From contig JAATGM010000032.1 in assembly GCA_015654675.1 (NCBI GenBank), positions 62,001 through 126,000 on the forward strand: a DNA stretch of 64,000 bases. The letters run 5' to 3'. The notes below the pieces were generated by a model, which was given only the letters and a program-made list of their open reading frames with translations, was not told the DNA's origin and did no database searches. Shown here piece after piece: positions 33,935 to 43,644 of the stretch. The stretch is from Planctomycetota bacterium. GTDB lineage: Bacteria > Planctomycetota > Phycisphaerae > UBA1845 > UTPLA1. The position numbers and the translations under genes are program-made. How positions within the stretch are numbered: the stretch's first letter is position 1; each line of letters begins with the position of its first letter.

Positions 33935-34735
33935 ATGACGCGAGTTGTGGCAGATCGGTTCTCTGAATCCGAGGTGGAAAGCGCTTTGCTGGAAATTGTC
34001 CGTGAGGCGGCGGGCTTTTCGGAGGCGACGCTGTCATTGGACGAGACTATCGACCTTTGTTTCAAACGCTGCGACGGTCCGAATTCGATCTGGGCTAAGC
34101 TCGGCCTGGGGATATGGGATGAGTTGGATTTTGCAGACATCCTTTTTCTCATTAATGAACACTTCGGACTGACCATTAGCATTGCCGAGTGGAAAGCCGA
34201 ATTGTGGATGCCCGAACGGTATTCGTGGAGCGAACGTCGGATCCCCACATGGCGGGAGATTGCGGCGGTCGTTCTTGCCAAGGCGGAGCGAGTTGTGATC
34301 AAACCACGCGCGGTGCTCGGCCGATCATGTGTGGCGGCCGGCGTGTTCGATGCACTGAGCGAACTTGTCGCTCGCGTCAGCGGTGATCGAAGTATGCGGA
34401 TCGCGCCCTCAGACTCGCTTCGCGAGCGGCTTGGCTCGCGAATGGATGATTTCCGTCGACACACGGAGATGAACTTCGGACTGCCGTTGCCGAACGAACC
34501 AGCAGCGCGGACGTGGCTCCGAAGCATCGCAACCATCGTCGCTCTGGGCAGCGGGTTTCTGGGGTTCGTTCTGATTTGCGGGGCGAAGTTTGGGGCTGCA
34601 GGATGCTGCGCACTGCTACTGGCTCTCGCCTGGTCTGCGGGTGCAATTATCGATCGATACTGGACGCCGCTTCCAGCAGAATTGCGAACTTTCAAGGGAC
34701 TTTCGCGGTGGGTGGCGGCACGACTCGGCGAGTGA
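33935..34735 (+). CDS. Hypothetical protein with ACP-like N-terminal segment and C-terminal membrane helices
   Basis: 266 residues from ATG 33935; longer in-frame starts exist upstream to 33860. The region about 30-75 (KLGLGIWDELDFADILFLIN) has the spacing of an acyl carrier protein helix II, and a second segment around 140-200 repeats a similar pattern, but no phosphopantetheine Ser motif DSL is evident. Two hydrophobic helices near the C-terminus (IVALGSGFLGFVLICGA; AAGCCALLLALAWSA). Not recognised; it could be a DUF1493-like ACP-type protein fused to a membrane anchor. Confidence 0.45.
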   Translation: MTRVVADRFSESEVESALLEIVREAAGFSEATLSLDETIDLCFKRCDGPNSIWAKLGLGIWDELDFADILFLINEHFGLTISIAEWKAELWMPERYSWSERRIPTWREIAAVVLAKAERVVIKPRAVLGRSCVAAGVFDALSELVARVSGDRSMRIAPSDSLRERLGSRMDDFRRHTEMNFGLPLPNEPAARTWLRSIATIVALGSGFLGFVLICGAKFGAAGCCALLLALAWSAGAIIDRYWTPLPAELRTFKGLSRWVAARLGE

Positions 34736-34760
34736 GTCCCCGGGGAATCAGCGATTCACA

Positions 34761-36449
34761 TCAGCGGCTTTCGAACGAGTAGGCGTCGAGGCCTTCGGCG
34801 TCGCTGACGACCAGGAGGCCTGGTTCGTTCGTTTGGCGGACGGCGGTCCAGCAACCTGGGGGGCCGTTTGGTTGATCGAGGCGGGCGAGCAGCTTCCCGG
34901 CCGCATCGAGGACAATGAGGTCACCTTCGGCAGTGGCGATGATCCATTGTTTCGTTCCGTCGCCGGCGAGTTCGGCGGCCTGCATTGCGCCGTGTTTGGG
35001 GCCGCGGCGGGGCAGTTGAGCCGGGTATTTCCATAGCTGGTTACCTTCCGTGTCGGTCGCGACAACGAAATCGGCGGCTCCTGCGCGAGCTGGCCAACTT
35101 GCGAGCACCTGTCGATCGCCCTGGGGATTAATTTCGGCGGCCGCAAAGTTGGTGACGAAGTTACCATCGTTCGGAATGCGGCGGAGGAGTGTTCCACAGT
35201 TGTCGAAGACGGTGATTTCGCCCCTGCCGGACGTACAGAGTACGAGGCCGGGGCGACTCCCGCGGGCATCGAGCCCCGCGACGGCCCAAACATTTCCGAC
35301 GTTGTAGTTCGTCCAGAGCGGGCGGTTGTCGCAATCGATGATGACCATGCCGCCGAAGGCGTTGTGACCGACGATCAATTCGTTTTTCCCGTCGCCGTCG
35401 AGGTCGGCGAAGGCGGCTGAGTCGATGCCCTCGCTGGCGGGTCCGAAGGTCCAGACGGATCTGCCGTTCGAACTGATGAGGGGGATTTCGTGCGGCCAGC
35501 CCTCGGGATGCTGGAAGGCCGCGACGACGGTTGGTTTGAGTTGGGCGCTGGCGATGACCGGAGAAACGCAGCGCGGTTTATCGGGAAGCGCGAACGATGT
35601 CTGGGTGTTTCCATCCGTGTCGAGAATTGACATTACGCCGTCGGCATTGATGGCTAGCAAGTCGTCGTGGCCGTCAAGATTCCAGTCACCGTGTCCAAGG
35701 GAAATGACGGGTGTCCGAGCGCCGGGCATGGGGTTTCGCGATTTGCTGGGGAGCGCCTTTCGCCATAGACGCGTGAAGGTTCGGGTTGGTTTGGGAGGGG
35801 CTTTGCCTTCCCAAGGGTCTTGTTGCGGTGACTGGCCGGCTGGACCAGTCCAATCGGGCAAGCCGGACACCGCGGCGATTTCGTCGGGTTTCATCGGGCG
35901 CGGATAGACGGCGATGATGATGCCGTTGCGGTCGATGACGATGCCGCCGGGTCGCAGCAACATGCTGTAGGGTTCTTTGAAGTGGCGATTGGTGATTGGG
36001 GCAAGCGGGAATTTCGGGAGGTGCCGCAGGGCGAGCATCGGTTCGGAGAGGCCGTCTTCGGGGAAGAAGAATTGGGTGCCCTCGGTGAACCCGACGGCCG
36101 CGAAACGACCGGCGCCGGCGTCGGCCAAGACCTTGTTGACGGCAACAAGGTCGTCGGCGATCTGATCGAGGGGTCGGCCGCCGCCGACGAAATTGCCCGC
36201 GTCGAAGCTAAAGAGCAGGAGGCGCTTTCCGCGAAACGCTTCGATGGTGATGGACGGGCCGTTCATGCCCGTTCGCGCTGCCGGCCCGATTGATGGTGCG
36301 GGGACGCCGATCCATTTCTTAAAGTAGGTGCGCTCGTCCTTGCTGAACGGGCGGGTGGACTGGGCCTGGAGTGCCGAGCCGGTCGCGCAGGCGATGGTAA
36401 GCGAGAAAATCCATGGGAAAATTGGGTAGCGAAACTGTGATGAGTGCAT
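34761..36449 (-). CDS. Exported protein: thioredoxin-fold domain without cysteine plus FG-GAP-type repeats
   Basis: 562 residues from ATG 36449. A signal peptide (FPWIFSLTIACATGSALQA) precedes a domain with AhpC/TSA-like spacing (GKRLLLFSFDAGNFVGGG near residue 75) in which the peroxidatic Cys is absent, then MLLRPGGIVIDRNGII. From about 230 on there are repeats with DWNLDGHDDLLAIN and FADLDGDGKNELIVG, which look like VCBS/FG-GAP blades, ending with a PQGDRQVLASWPARAG stretch. Possibly a receptor or scaffold rather than a peroxidase. Confidence 0.62.
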   Translation of the reverse strand: MHSSQFRYPIFPWIFSLTIACATGSALQAQSTRPFSKDERTYFKKWIGVPAPSIGPAARTGMNGPSITIEAFRGKRLLLFSFDAGNFVGGGRPLDQIADDLVAVNKVLADAGAGRFAAVGFTEGTQFFFPEDGLSEPMLALRHLPKFPLAPITNRHFKEPYSMLLRPGGIVIDRNGIIIAVYPRPMKPDEIAAVSGLPDWTGPAGQSPQQDPWEGKAPPKPTRTFTRLWRKALPSKSRNPMPGARTPVISLGHGDWNLDGHDDLLAINADGVMSILDTDGNTQTSFALPDKPRCVSPVIASAQLKPTVVAAFQHPEGWPHEIPLISSNGRSVWTFGPASEGIDSAAFADLDGDGKNELIVGHNAFGGMVIIDCDNRPLWTNYNVGNVWAVAGLDARGSRPGLVLCTSGRGEITVFDNCGTLLRRIPNDGNFVTNFAAAEINPQGDRQVLASWPARAGAADFVVATDTEGNQLWKYPAQLPRRGPKHGAMQAAELAGDGTKQWIIATAEGDLIVLDAAGKLLARLDQPNGPPGCWTAVRQTNEPGLLVVSDAEGLDAYSFESR

Positions 36450-36578
36450 GCGGGGATTGTAACGCGCGGGTGCGAGGTGTATTGGTGGCGCGGCAATCCC
36501 TACCGACACTTGACCCCCGGCCTTGCCGGAGGCTCTGACGGGCACGTCTGGCCCAGATCGGATTGAACTAGCTCGTTG

Positions 36579-37091
36579 TCAGCGGCGGCGGCGGAGGGCG
36601 CAGGCGCCCAAGGCCAGCAGGGCTAGCGTCGTCGGCTCGGGGAGGACGTTGAGGGTGTAGGCGCCTTCCTGGCCGGCCGGGCTGTCGATGACGATGTAGT
36701 AGGTTCCGGCCGCGGCACCGGGGTAGGCGATGTCTTCGACGCCGCTATTGATGATGCTGTAGGTTCCGGTGGAGTCGTAGGCGCCCGGCTCGTAGAGGAA
36801 CATGTCGAGATCGACGGGCGGGGCGGGGTTGTAGAGGAGCTGGAGGTCCATGTCGCCGCCGGCCCAGTTGAGCTGCCAGACGTCGTCGCCGCCGTTCCAG
36901 ATGTCGAAGATGTGGGTGCCGCTGTCCCAGCCGTCGTTGTCGTCGGCGTGGCCGGTGGTGTTGCCGGTGACTGAGCTGCCGAGGGTGATCGGGCCGAGGA
37001 TGGGCTGGCCGATGAAGTCGGCGGAGGCCGAGGCGGCGAGGGCCAGGGTTGTCGCGAGGGCGAGGGTGACGAGTGCGGTTGTTTTATTCAT
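36579..37091 (-). CDS. PEP-CTERM exported protein
   Basis: 170 residues from ATG 37091. Signal peptide (ALVTLALATTLALAASASA) is followed by a small pre-peptidase-like beta domain (SGVEDIAYPGAAAGTYYIVI) and the sorting signal VLPEPTTLALLALGACALRRRR at the C-terminus, which exosortase-type enzymes recognise. Probable exopolysaccharide- or surface-linked protein; function unknown. The upstream 5' reading to 37565 is discarded. Confidence 0.75.
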   Translation of the reverse strand: MNKTTALVTLALATTLALAASASADFIGQPILGPITLGSSVTGNTTGHADDNDGWDSGTHIFDIWNGGDDVWQLNWAGGDMDLQLLYNPAPPVDLDMFLYEPGAYDSTGTYSIINSGVEDIAYPGAAAGTYYIVIDSPAGQEGAYTLNVLPEPTTLALLALGACALRRRR

Positions 37092-37306
37092 GGTCCACTC
37101 CTTGATTGACGCGGTGCGGGCGGGCTCGGCCGCTCGCGGAGATGTTTTCCGGGTCGAGCGGCCATTGTAGCGGAAATGGGCTGTGAAAAGATAGAGGGCG
37201 GCGAGTTGTCGCGACAGCGAGCGACGGGAGTGCACGGGTGCACATCTGACCGATGACCCCCGCCTTGCCGGGGGCGCTGAGAGGGGCGCCGCTCTCGGGG
37301 AGCGGA

Positions 37307-37843
37307 CTACTTTTTCTCGGTGAAGTCGAGCGAGGCGGAGTTGATGCAGTAGCGGAGGCCGGTGGGGGCCGGGCCGTCGTCGAAGACGTGGCCGAGGTGG
37401 GCGCCGCATTTGCTGCAGGTGACTTCGGTGCGGGTCATGCCGTATGCGCCGTCTTCGTGTTCGGCGATGGCTTTGTCGGCGGCGGGCTTGAAGAAGCTGG
37501 GCCAGCCGGTGCCGGAGTCGAACTTGGTGTCGGAGGCGAAGAGCTCCTGACCGCAGGCGACGCACTTGTAGCTGCCCTTGGCGTGGTTGTCCCAGTATTT
37601 GCCGGTGAAGGGGCGCTCGGTGCCTTTGTTGAAGCAGACGTTGTATTGCTCGGGGGTGAGCTTCTGCTTCATGTCGTCGGTGTTGGTGGGGGATTTCGTG
37701 TCCATCGGGGTCTCCTGTTTTTGCACCGGGGCGGCGGGCGCTGCCGCGACGGGTTGAGCGTCCGCGTGAGGCGTATTGTGGCAGCCGGCGGTTGCGATGG
37801 CCACGAGGCCGGCGGCGGTGATTGCGATGGCTGATTTCATCAT
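37307..37843 (-). CDS. msrB: Peptide-methionine (R)-S-oxide reductase, lipoprotein form
   Basis: Repairs methionine-R-sulfoxide in proteins. The 178-residue protein has a lipoprotein signal (VAIATAGC, Cys21) and a Pro/Ala/Gln-rich linker before the MsrB domain. Zinc cysteines are in YKCVACGQ (94, 97) and [10 protein letters not shown] (143, 146); the catalytic Cys166 is in [10 protein letters not shown]. The lipobox makes a periplasmic or outer-membrane location likely, unlike cytoplasmic MsrB. Start ATG 37843 or the next Met 37840. A region of short hairpins follows the stop. Confidence 0.9.
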   Translation of the reverse strand: MMKSAIAITAAGLVAIATAGCHNTPHADAQPVAAAPAAPVQKQETPMDTKSPTNTDDMKQKLTPEQYNVCFNKGTERPFTGKYWDNHAKGSYKCVACGQELFASDTKFDSGTGWPSFFKPAADKAIAEHEDGAYGMTRTEVTCSKCGAHLGHVFDDGPAPTGLRYCINSASLDFTEKK

Positions 37844-37955
37844 AGGTTGTAGTACGCTGGCTCGCCTGTGGTTGGATTCAAGCGGGGGCAGCGACGTTAC
37901 AGCATAGTCGGTCGCTGACTATTTTCCGGACCTGACTTGGGAGCAGGTTTTCCGG

Positions 37956-39023
37956 TCAAGAGCGGGGCAGGCCTGAGGAGGCGGAGCGGCGAGTTCTCCA
38001 TGCTGCGATGATGCTGGCTGCACCGAGGAGCGCGATCGATGTTGGCTCCGGGACGGGTGTGAGAAGCACTGCGTGCGCATGGCCGGCTGGGCCGGTGGCT
38101 TCGCCTACGATCCAGCCCGCGTCGTTGATCGCGCCTGCAACCCGCATGGTCCAGCCGGTGGACGCCGGGTCCAGCAACGCGTTCAGGTCAGTCATAGTTC
38201 CGTTGGAAAAAAGAAATGCGCCGGCGACGGTGCCGGTATAGGCCCAGCCGACGACCTGGCCGGATGCGTTGATGCCGAAGGCCTCGCTGCTCGTGAAGCT
38301 GAGCGAACCGAGATCGTGCATCGTTCCGCCGGTATAGAGGAACGCGTGCGAGTCGGCGCCGGTTGAGGACGTGCCTGCAATCTGGCCGGCGGCGTTGATG
38401 GCGTAAGCCGTACTGGAGTTGCCGCCGAGGGTGCCGAGGTCCTGCATCATTCCGCCGTCGTAGAGGAATGCATGCACTGCGTTGGTGCTCGTCGCTGCCG
38501 CGCCGACGATCTGTCCCGCAGCGTTGATGGCGCGAGCCGAACTGAAGTTTCCGCCGAGCGTACCCAGGTCGGTCATGGAGGAACCGTACGCGAAGGCCCG
38601 GAAGGTGCCTGACACGCGGTAGTCGCCGACGACCTGACCGGCCGCGTTGATTCCCCAGGCGGTGCTGTCGCCGCCGAGAGAGCCGAGGTCGTGCATCGTT
38701 CCGCCGGTGTAGGCAAATGCGTGCGAGGTGTTGGTGATTGCGGACCGTCCGACGACCTGACCGCCATCGGCGATTGCCCATGCCTGGCTTGAGTTGCCGC
38801 CCAGGGTTCCGAGATCGGTCATCACACCGCCGGAAAATCGGAATGCGCGGGTAGCGCCTCCGCTATTTTCTGACGAGCCGGCGATTTCGCCCGCCGAATT
38901 GATAGACGATGCCCGGCTGCTTTGTCCGCCCAGCGTTCCCAGATCGGTGAGGTGATATTGCTGGGCTGATGCGGTGTTGGCGACGAGGAACAGGACAGCG
39001 AGGAGGGTGCAGGACAATCGCAT
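37956..39023 (-). CDS. PEP-CTERM protein with HAF repeats
   Basis: 355 residues. A signal peptide (LLAVLFLVANTASA) is followed by six repeats with DLGTLGG or similar (for example LGTLGGNSSQAWAIADGG), the HAF family of extracellular beta repeats, and a PEP-CTERM-type tail PEPTSIALLGAASIIAAW before a basic end. Likely an exported, surface-linked protein of unknown role. Confidence 0.78.
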   Translation of the reverse strand: MRLSCTLLAVLFLVANTASAQQYHLTDLGTLGGQSSRASSINSAGEIAGSSENSGGATRAFRFSGGVMTDLGTLGGNSSQAWAIADGGQVVGRSAITNTSHAFAYTGGTMHDLGSLGGDSTAWGINAAGQVVGDYRVSGTFRAFAYGSSMTDLGTLGGNFSSARAINAAGQIVGAAATSTNAVHAFLYDGGMMQDLGTLGGNSSTAYAINAAGQIAGTSSTGADSHAFLYTGGTMHDLGSLSFTSSEAFGINASGQVVGWAYTGTVAGAFLFSNGTMTDLNALLDPASTGWTMRVAGAINDAGWIVGEATGPAGHAHAVLLTPVPEPTSIALLGAASIIAAWRTRRSASSGLPRS

Positions 39024-39135
39024 GATGGTGTGCCTCGCAAGTGTAAGATCCTAATCGTACCCGAATCGACGCATGCGAATCAACACAGCTTGGCTGGCGT
39101 TACGGGTGCGATGATTCGCGATTATCGTCTGAGGC

Positions 39136-40068
39136 GTGGCACAGGAACTCGTAACGTCAGTCGCGCATGGAACGGTTGCGCCGCGGCGTGTGACGCAAGT
39201 TGAGATGATTCGGACGGCGTGTCCGCTTTGCGGGGCGGACGACGCTCAGGATCTGTTTGAGGGGGAGGATCATAATTTTGGGTTTGCGGGGCGGTTTCCG
39301 GTGGTGCGGTGCCGGGGTTGTTCGCTGATTTATTGCAATCCGTTTGTTTCGCCGGCGGATGTGGGGCAGTTTTTTGATTCGGGGTATGCGGCGCATGATG
39401 TGGAACCGGCGCGGGCGACGCGGCGGCGCGGGCGGGATGTTTGGGATCGGGTGCGGCCGTTTGGCGAGGCGCGGTTACTGGATCTGGGGTGCGGGGGTGG
39501 GTCGTTTCTCGCGCGCATGAAAGCTGGTGGTTGGCGCGGGCTGGGAATCGATCCGGTGGCGCGGGCGATTGAGTCTTGCCGGGCGCTCGGCGTGGACGCA
39601 ATCGAGGGGACGATTCCGGGAGTTGATTTGGGCGCGCGGCGGTTTGAGCTGATCACGCTGCGCGGGTCATTGCCGAATCTGCCGCAGCCGCGCGAGACGT
39701 TTGAGGTGTTGCGGCGGCACGCGGCGGAGGGCGGGCGGCTGGTGTTCAATGCGTTCAATGTTGAGGGTTGGTTGGCGCGGCGATGTGGGCGCTATTGGCT
39801 GGGCTATGACTTGCCGCGGCAGCGGTGTCACTATTCGCGCGCGACTATTGAGCGATTGCTTTCGGCGACGGGGTGGCGCGTCGAGCGCGTGGGTTATCGG
39901 CGGCGGCCGAACCTGGCGCGGCGGAATGCGAAATTGATGGCGATGGTGACGGGTGGGCGCGGGTGGCGGCTGCTGGCTGCGCGGAAGGGGTTGCTGAGCG
40001 CGTTGGTGACGCTGACGGCGTGGCTGCGATGTTCGGACGAGATGTGGGTGCGGGGGCGGTCGGTGTAG
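39136..40068 (+). CDS. Class I SAM-dependent methyltransferase with zinc ribbon
   Basis: 310 residues from GTG 39136. A Cys4 ribbon (ACPLCGAD, VRCRGCSLIYC) precedes the methyltransferase fold: LLDLGCGGGSFLARMK is motif I, and GLGIDPVARAIE motif II. The C-terminal part (GWRVERVGYRRRPNLARR) is basic. Such proteins methylate sugars or small molecules, and the ribbon is common in sugar/lipid biosynthesis clusters. An ATG at 39204 is an alternative start. The substrate is unknown; it is close to metH but no operon is needed. Confidence 0.72.
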   Translation: MAQELVTSVAHGTVAPRRVTQVEMIRTACPLCGADDAQDLFEGEDHNFGFAGRFPVVRCRGCSLIYCNPFVSPADVGQFFDSGYAAHDVEPARATRRRGRDVWDRVRPFGEARLLDLGCGGGSFLARMKAGGWRGLGIDPVARAIESCRALGVDAIEGTIPGVDLGARRFELITLRGSLPNLPQPRETFEVLRRHAAEGGRLVFNAFNVEGWLARRCGRYWLGYDLPRQRCHYSRATIERLLSATGWRVERVGYRRRPNLARRNAKLMAMVTGGRGWRLLAARKGLLSALVTLTAWLRCSDEMWVRGRSV

Positions 40069-40131
40069 GGGCGGTTGGGAAGGGGGCGATTTGCGGCTAG
40101 AATAGCGGGTTTCGAAGCGATCGGAATTGGA

Positions 40132-43100
40132 ATGAATGAACTTGATTCTGCGTTTTTGAAGGCGCTTTCACAGCGCGTGCTGGTCATCGACGGGGCGATG
40201 GGGACGAGCGTGTATGCGCGGACCCTGACGATCGATGGCGACTTCTGCGGGCATGAGAACTGCCCGGAGGCGTTGTTGATCCGGCGCGGCGACGTAATTG
40301 AGGACATCCACGCCGATTTTCTGCGCGTGGGGTGCGACGCGGTTGAGACGGATACGTTTGGGGCGAACAAGGTGGTGTTCGCCGAGTTTGATCTGGTTGC
40401 GCAGACCTACGAACTGAACAAGAAGGCGGCGGCGATTGCGCGGAAGGCGGCGGACGGGTTTTCGACGCGCGAGAAGCCGCGGTTTGTGCTGGGGTCGATG
40501 GGGCCGGGGACGCGGCTGCCGTCGCTGGGGCATACCACGCTCGCTGTTCTCGAGGACAGCTACGCTGAGCAGGCGCGCGGGCTGCTGGATGGCGGCGTTG
40601 ATGCGTTCATCATTGAGACTTGCCAGGATTTGTTGCAGACGAAGTCGGCGATTTCCGGCGCGACCATTGCGATGGCAGAGAAGGGGCGGCGGGTTCCGAT
40701 CATCTGCCAGGTGACGATCGAGACGACCGGGACGATGCTGCTGGGGACGGACATCGCCGCTGCGCTGGTGGCGCTGGAGGCGTTTTCGCAGGTGCAGATC
40801 ATCGGGATGAACTGCGCGACCGGGCCGCAGGAGATGAGCGAGCACGTACGCTATCTGTGCGGGAACAGCTCGCGGCTTATTAGCGTGGTTCCGAATGCGG
40901 GCTTGCCGCAACTGGTCGATGGGAAGCCGCACTATGTGCTGACGCCGACCGAGATGGGCAAGTGGATGAAGGAGTTTGTCGAGGTCGACGGCGTGAACCT
41001 CGTCGGCGGGTGTTGCGGGACGACGCCGGAGCATATGGCGGCGGTGATCGAGGCGATCGGGACGCGGGCGCCGAAAAAGCGGACGCCGCGAATCGTGCCG
41101 GCCGTTGCGAGTTTGTACCAGGCGGTGGAGTTGCGGCAGGACAACAGTTTCTTGATCGTCGGCGAGCGGTGCAATACGAACGGCAGCCGGAAGTTCAAGC
41201 GGCTGCTGATCGAGCAGAACCTCGACGAGATCGTGCATACGGCGCTGGAGCAGCAGGCCGAGGGGTCGCACGTTTTGGATGTGTGCGTCGATTATGTCGG
41301 GCGCGAGGGCGCGCCGGACATGACGGCGGTCGTGAAGCGGTTTGCGACGGAGGTGAAGCTGCCGCTGATGCTGGACAGCACGCAGCTGGATGTGCTGGAC
41401 GCGGGGCTGTCGCTCTGCGGGGGCAAGTGCATCATCAATTCGATGAACCTGGAGGACGGCGAGGAAAAGCTCGCGAAGGTTTGCGGGCTGGCGAAGAAGT
41501 ATGGGGCGGCGGTGGTGGCGCTGACGATCGACGAAGACCCGGTCGAGGCGATGGGTAAGACGGCGGCGCGGAAGCTTTCCATCGCGAAGCGGATTCATGA
41601 TCTGGCGGTTAACAAGTACGGGCTCAAATCGTCGGACATCTTGTTCGACTGTCTGACGTTTCCGATCACGACGGGCAATGAGGCCGATCGGCGGCTGGGG
41701 CTCGAGACTCTGGACGGCATCGCGGCGGTGATGCGCGAGCTGCCGGAGTGCCAGACGATTCTCGGCTTGTCCAACATCAGCTTCGGATTGCAGACCGAGG
41801 GGCGGCGGGTGCTGAACAGCGTGTATCTGCACCACGCGCGGGAGCGCGGGCTGACGGCGGCCATCGTGCACGTGAGCGGCATCGAGGCGATGCACAAGAT
41901 CGATGAAGAGGCGCGACTGGTTGCCGAAGACTTGATATACGATCGGCGCGGGGCGGCCGGGACGAGCAAGGCGGCCAAGGCGCAGGGCACCGAGTATGAC
42001 CCGCTGCTGGTGCTGAGCACGATGTTCAGCGAGACGGCGGAGAAGGTTGTCGAGTCGACCGTGGCGCTGCCGGTGGATGAGCGGCTGAAGAAGCGGATCA
42101 TCGATGGGAACCGGGTGGGGCTCGAAAAGGACCTCGATGAGGCGCGGGTTCAGGCCGGGATGAAACCGCTGGACATCATCAATAATATTCTGCTCGACGG
42201 GATGAAGGTGGTGGGCGACCTGTTCGGGTCGGGCAAGATGCAGTTGCCGTTCGTGCTGAAGAGCGCGGAGACGATGAAGGCGGCGGTGGCGTTTCTCCAG
42301 CCGTTCATGGAGAAGGTGGAGGGCACGAGCAAGGGGAAAATCGTCCTGGCGACGGTGAAGGGCGACGTACACGACATCGGCAAGAACCTGGTCGACATCA
42401 TCCTGACGAACAACGGCTACTCGGTGTTCAACATCGGGATCAAGCAGCCGATCAATGCGATCATCGAGGAGTTCGACAAGCAGAAGGCGGACGCGATCGG
42501 GATGTCGGGCCTGCTGGTGAAGAGCACGCTGGTGATGCGCGAGAATCTGGAGATTCTCAACGAGCGGAAGATGACGCCGACGATCATCCTGGGCGGTGCG
42601 GCGCTGACGCGGAATTATGTGGAACACGATCTGCGCGGCGTCTATCACGGGCAAGTGGCGTATGCGAAGGATGCGTTCGAGGGGCTTTCGCTGATGGACC
42701 GGCTGATGGCCGGCGAAACGATCGTGAGCGAGGCGCGGCAGGCACCGCGGCCGGCGGCGAAAGTTGTTGAAGCTCCGGCGGTGGACTTGCCGAAGCGATC
42801 GGCCGTGCGGGAGGATGTGCCGATTCCGACGCCGCCGTTCTGGGGGTCGCGGGTGATTGAGCACGTGCCGCTCAAGGCGGTGGTGCCCTACATCAATGAA
42901 GTGATGCTGTTCCAGGTGCAGTGGCAGTACAAGAAGGCCGGGCGGTCGCAGGAAGAGTTTGATCGGTACATCGATGCGGAAGTGCGGCCGATCGTGAACG
43001 AGCTGGCGCAGCGGTGCATCAAGGAGAAGATTCTCAATCCGCAGGCGGTGTATGGGTATTGGCCGTGCAATGCGGATGGAAACGATCTGGTCATTTTCGA

Positions 43101-43620
43101 CCCGGCCGATCGCAAGACTGAGATTCAGCGGTTCACTTTTCCGCGGCAGCGGAAGGAGCCGTTCTGGTGCCTGGCGGACTTCTACCGGCCGATCGAGAGC
43201 GGGGAGCGCGACGTGGTTGCGTTCAGCATCGTGACGGTCGGGCGGCAGGCGACACAGATCGCGGGAGAGTGGTTCAAGGACAATCGCTATCAGGACTATC
43301 TGCACCTGCATGGGTTGAGCGTCGAGTCGGCCGAGGCGCTGGCGGAGTACCTGCATAAGCAGATCCGGATGGAGCTGGGGATCGCGGGGCAGGATGCGCG
43401 CGAGGTGAAGAAGCTGTTTCAGCAGGGGTATCAGGGCAGCCGGTATAGCTTTGGGTATCCGGCCTGTCCGAACCTGGAGGACCAGGCGAAGTTGTTCCCG
43501 CTGCTGAAGCCCGAGCGGATCGATGTGACGCTGTCGGATGAGTTTCAGCTTGATCCGGAGCAGAGCACGAGCGCGATGGTGGCGCACCATTCCGAAGCGC
43601 GATATTTCAATGTGAGGTAG
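40132..43620 (+). CDS. metH: Cobalamin-dependent methionine synthase
   Basis: Converts homocysteine and methyl-tetrahydrofolate to methionine. 1162 residues from ATG 40132 (E. coli 1227). Domains in order: homocysteine-binding (about 1-310; zinc cysteines in GMNCATGP and VGGCCGTTPEH near 222 and 292), folate-binding (about 330-610), cobalamin-binding (about 640-880, with DVHDIGKNL near 744 as base-off His signature), and reactivation domain (about 900-1162). A longer in-frame reading to 40075 has no family support. No cobalamin riboswitch was recognised upstream. Its gene end is 24 bp from the NACHT gene stop on the opposite strand. Confidence 0.95.
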   Translation: MNELDSAFLKALSQRVLVIDGAMGTSVYARTLTIDGDFCGHENCPEALLIRRGDVIEDIHADFLRVGCDAVETDTFGANKVVFAEFDLVAQTYELNKKAAAIARKAADGFSTREKPRFVLGSMGPGTRLPSLGHTTLAVLEDSYAEQARGLLDGGVDAFIIETCQDLLQTKSAISGATIAMAEKGRRVPIICQVTIETTGTMLLGTDIAAALVALEAFSQVQIIGMNCATGPQEMSEHVRYLCGNSSRLISVVPNAGLPQLVDGKPHYVLTPTEMGKWMKEFVEVDGVNLVGGCCGTTPEHMAAVIEAIGTRAPKKRTPRIVPAVASLYQAVELRQDNSFLIVGERCNTNGSRKFKRLLIEQNLDEIVHTALEQQAEGSHVLDVCVDYVGREGAPDMTAVVKRFATEVKLPLMLDSTQLDVLDAGLSLCGGKCIINSMNLEDGEEKLAKVCGLAKKYGAAVVALTIDEDPVEAMGKTAARKLSIAKRIHDLAVNKYGLKSSDILFDCLTFPITTGNEADRRLGLETLDGIAAVMRELPECQTILGLSNISFGLQTEGRRVLNSVYLHHARERGLTAAIVHVSGIEAMHKIDEEARLVAEDLIYDRRGAAGTSKAAKAQGTEYDPLLVLSTMFSETAEKVVESTVALPVDERLKKRIIDGNRVGLEKDLDEARVQAGMKPLDIINNILLDGMKVVGDLFGSGKMQLPFVLKSAETMKAAVAFLQPFMEKVEGTSKGKIVLATVKGDVHDIGKNLVDIILTNNGYSVFNIGIKQPINAIIEEFDKQKADAIGMSGLLVKSTLVMRENLEILNERKMTPTIILGGAALTRNYVEHDLRGVYHGQVAYAKDAFEGLSLMDRLMAGETIVSEARQAPRPAAKVVEAPAVDLPKRSAVREDVPIPTPPFWGSRVIEHVPLKAVVPYINEVMLFQVQWQYKKAGRSQEEFDRYIDAEVRPIVNELAQRCIKEKILNPQAVYGYWPCNADGNDLVIFDPADRKTEIQRFTFPRQRKEPFWCLADFYRPIESGERDVVAFSIVTVGRQATQIAGEWFKDNRYQDYLHLHGLSVESAEALAEYLHKQIRMELGIAGQDAREVKKLFQQGYQGSRYSFGYPACPNLEDQAKLFPLLKPERIDVTLSDEFQLDPEQSTSAMVAHHSEARYFNVR

Positions 43621-43644
43621 GCAAGGATGCCACTTGAGATGCCC

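Noticed and set aside
39900-40131. Cobalamin riboswitch upstream of metH
   Set aside because: No B12-box-like stretch was recognised; the upstream region is inside the methyltransferase gene.
40168-43590. A 1140-residue minus-strand reading through metH
   Set aside because: It is the mirror of the strongly biased metH coding frame, very rich in Arg and His, with no motif; metH is certain.
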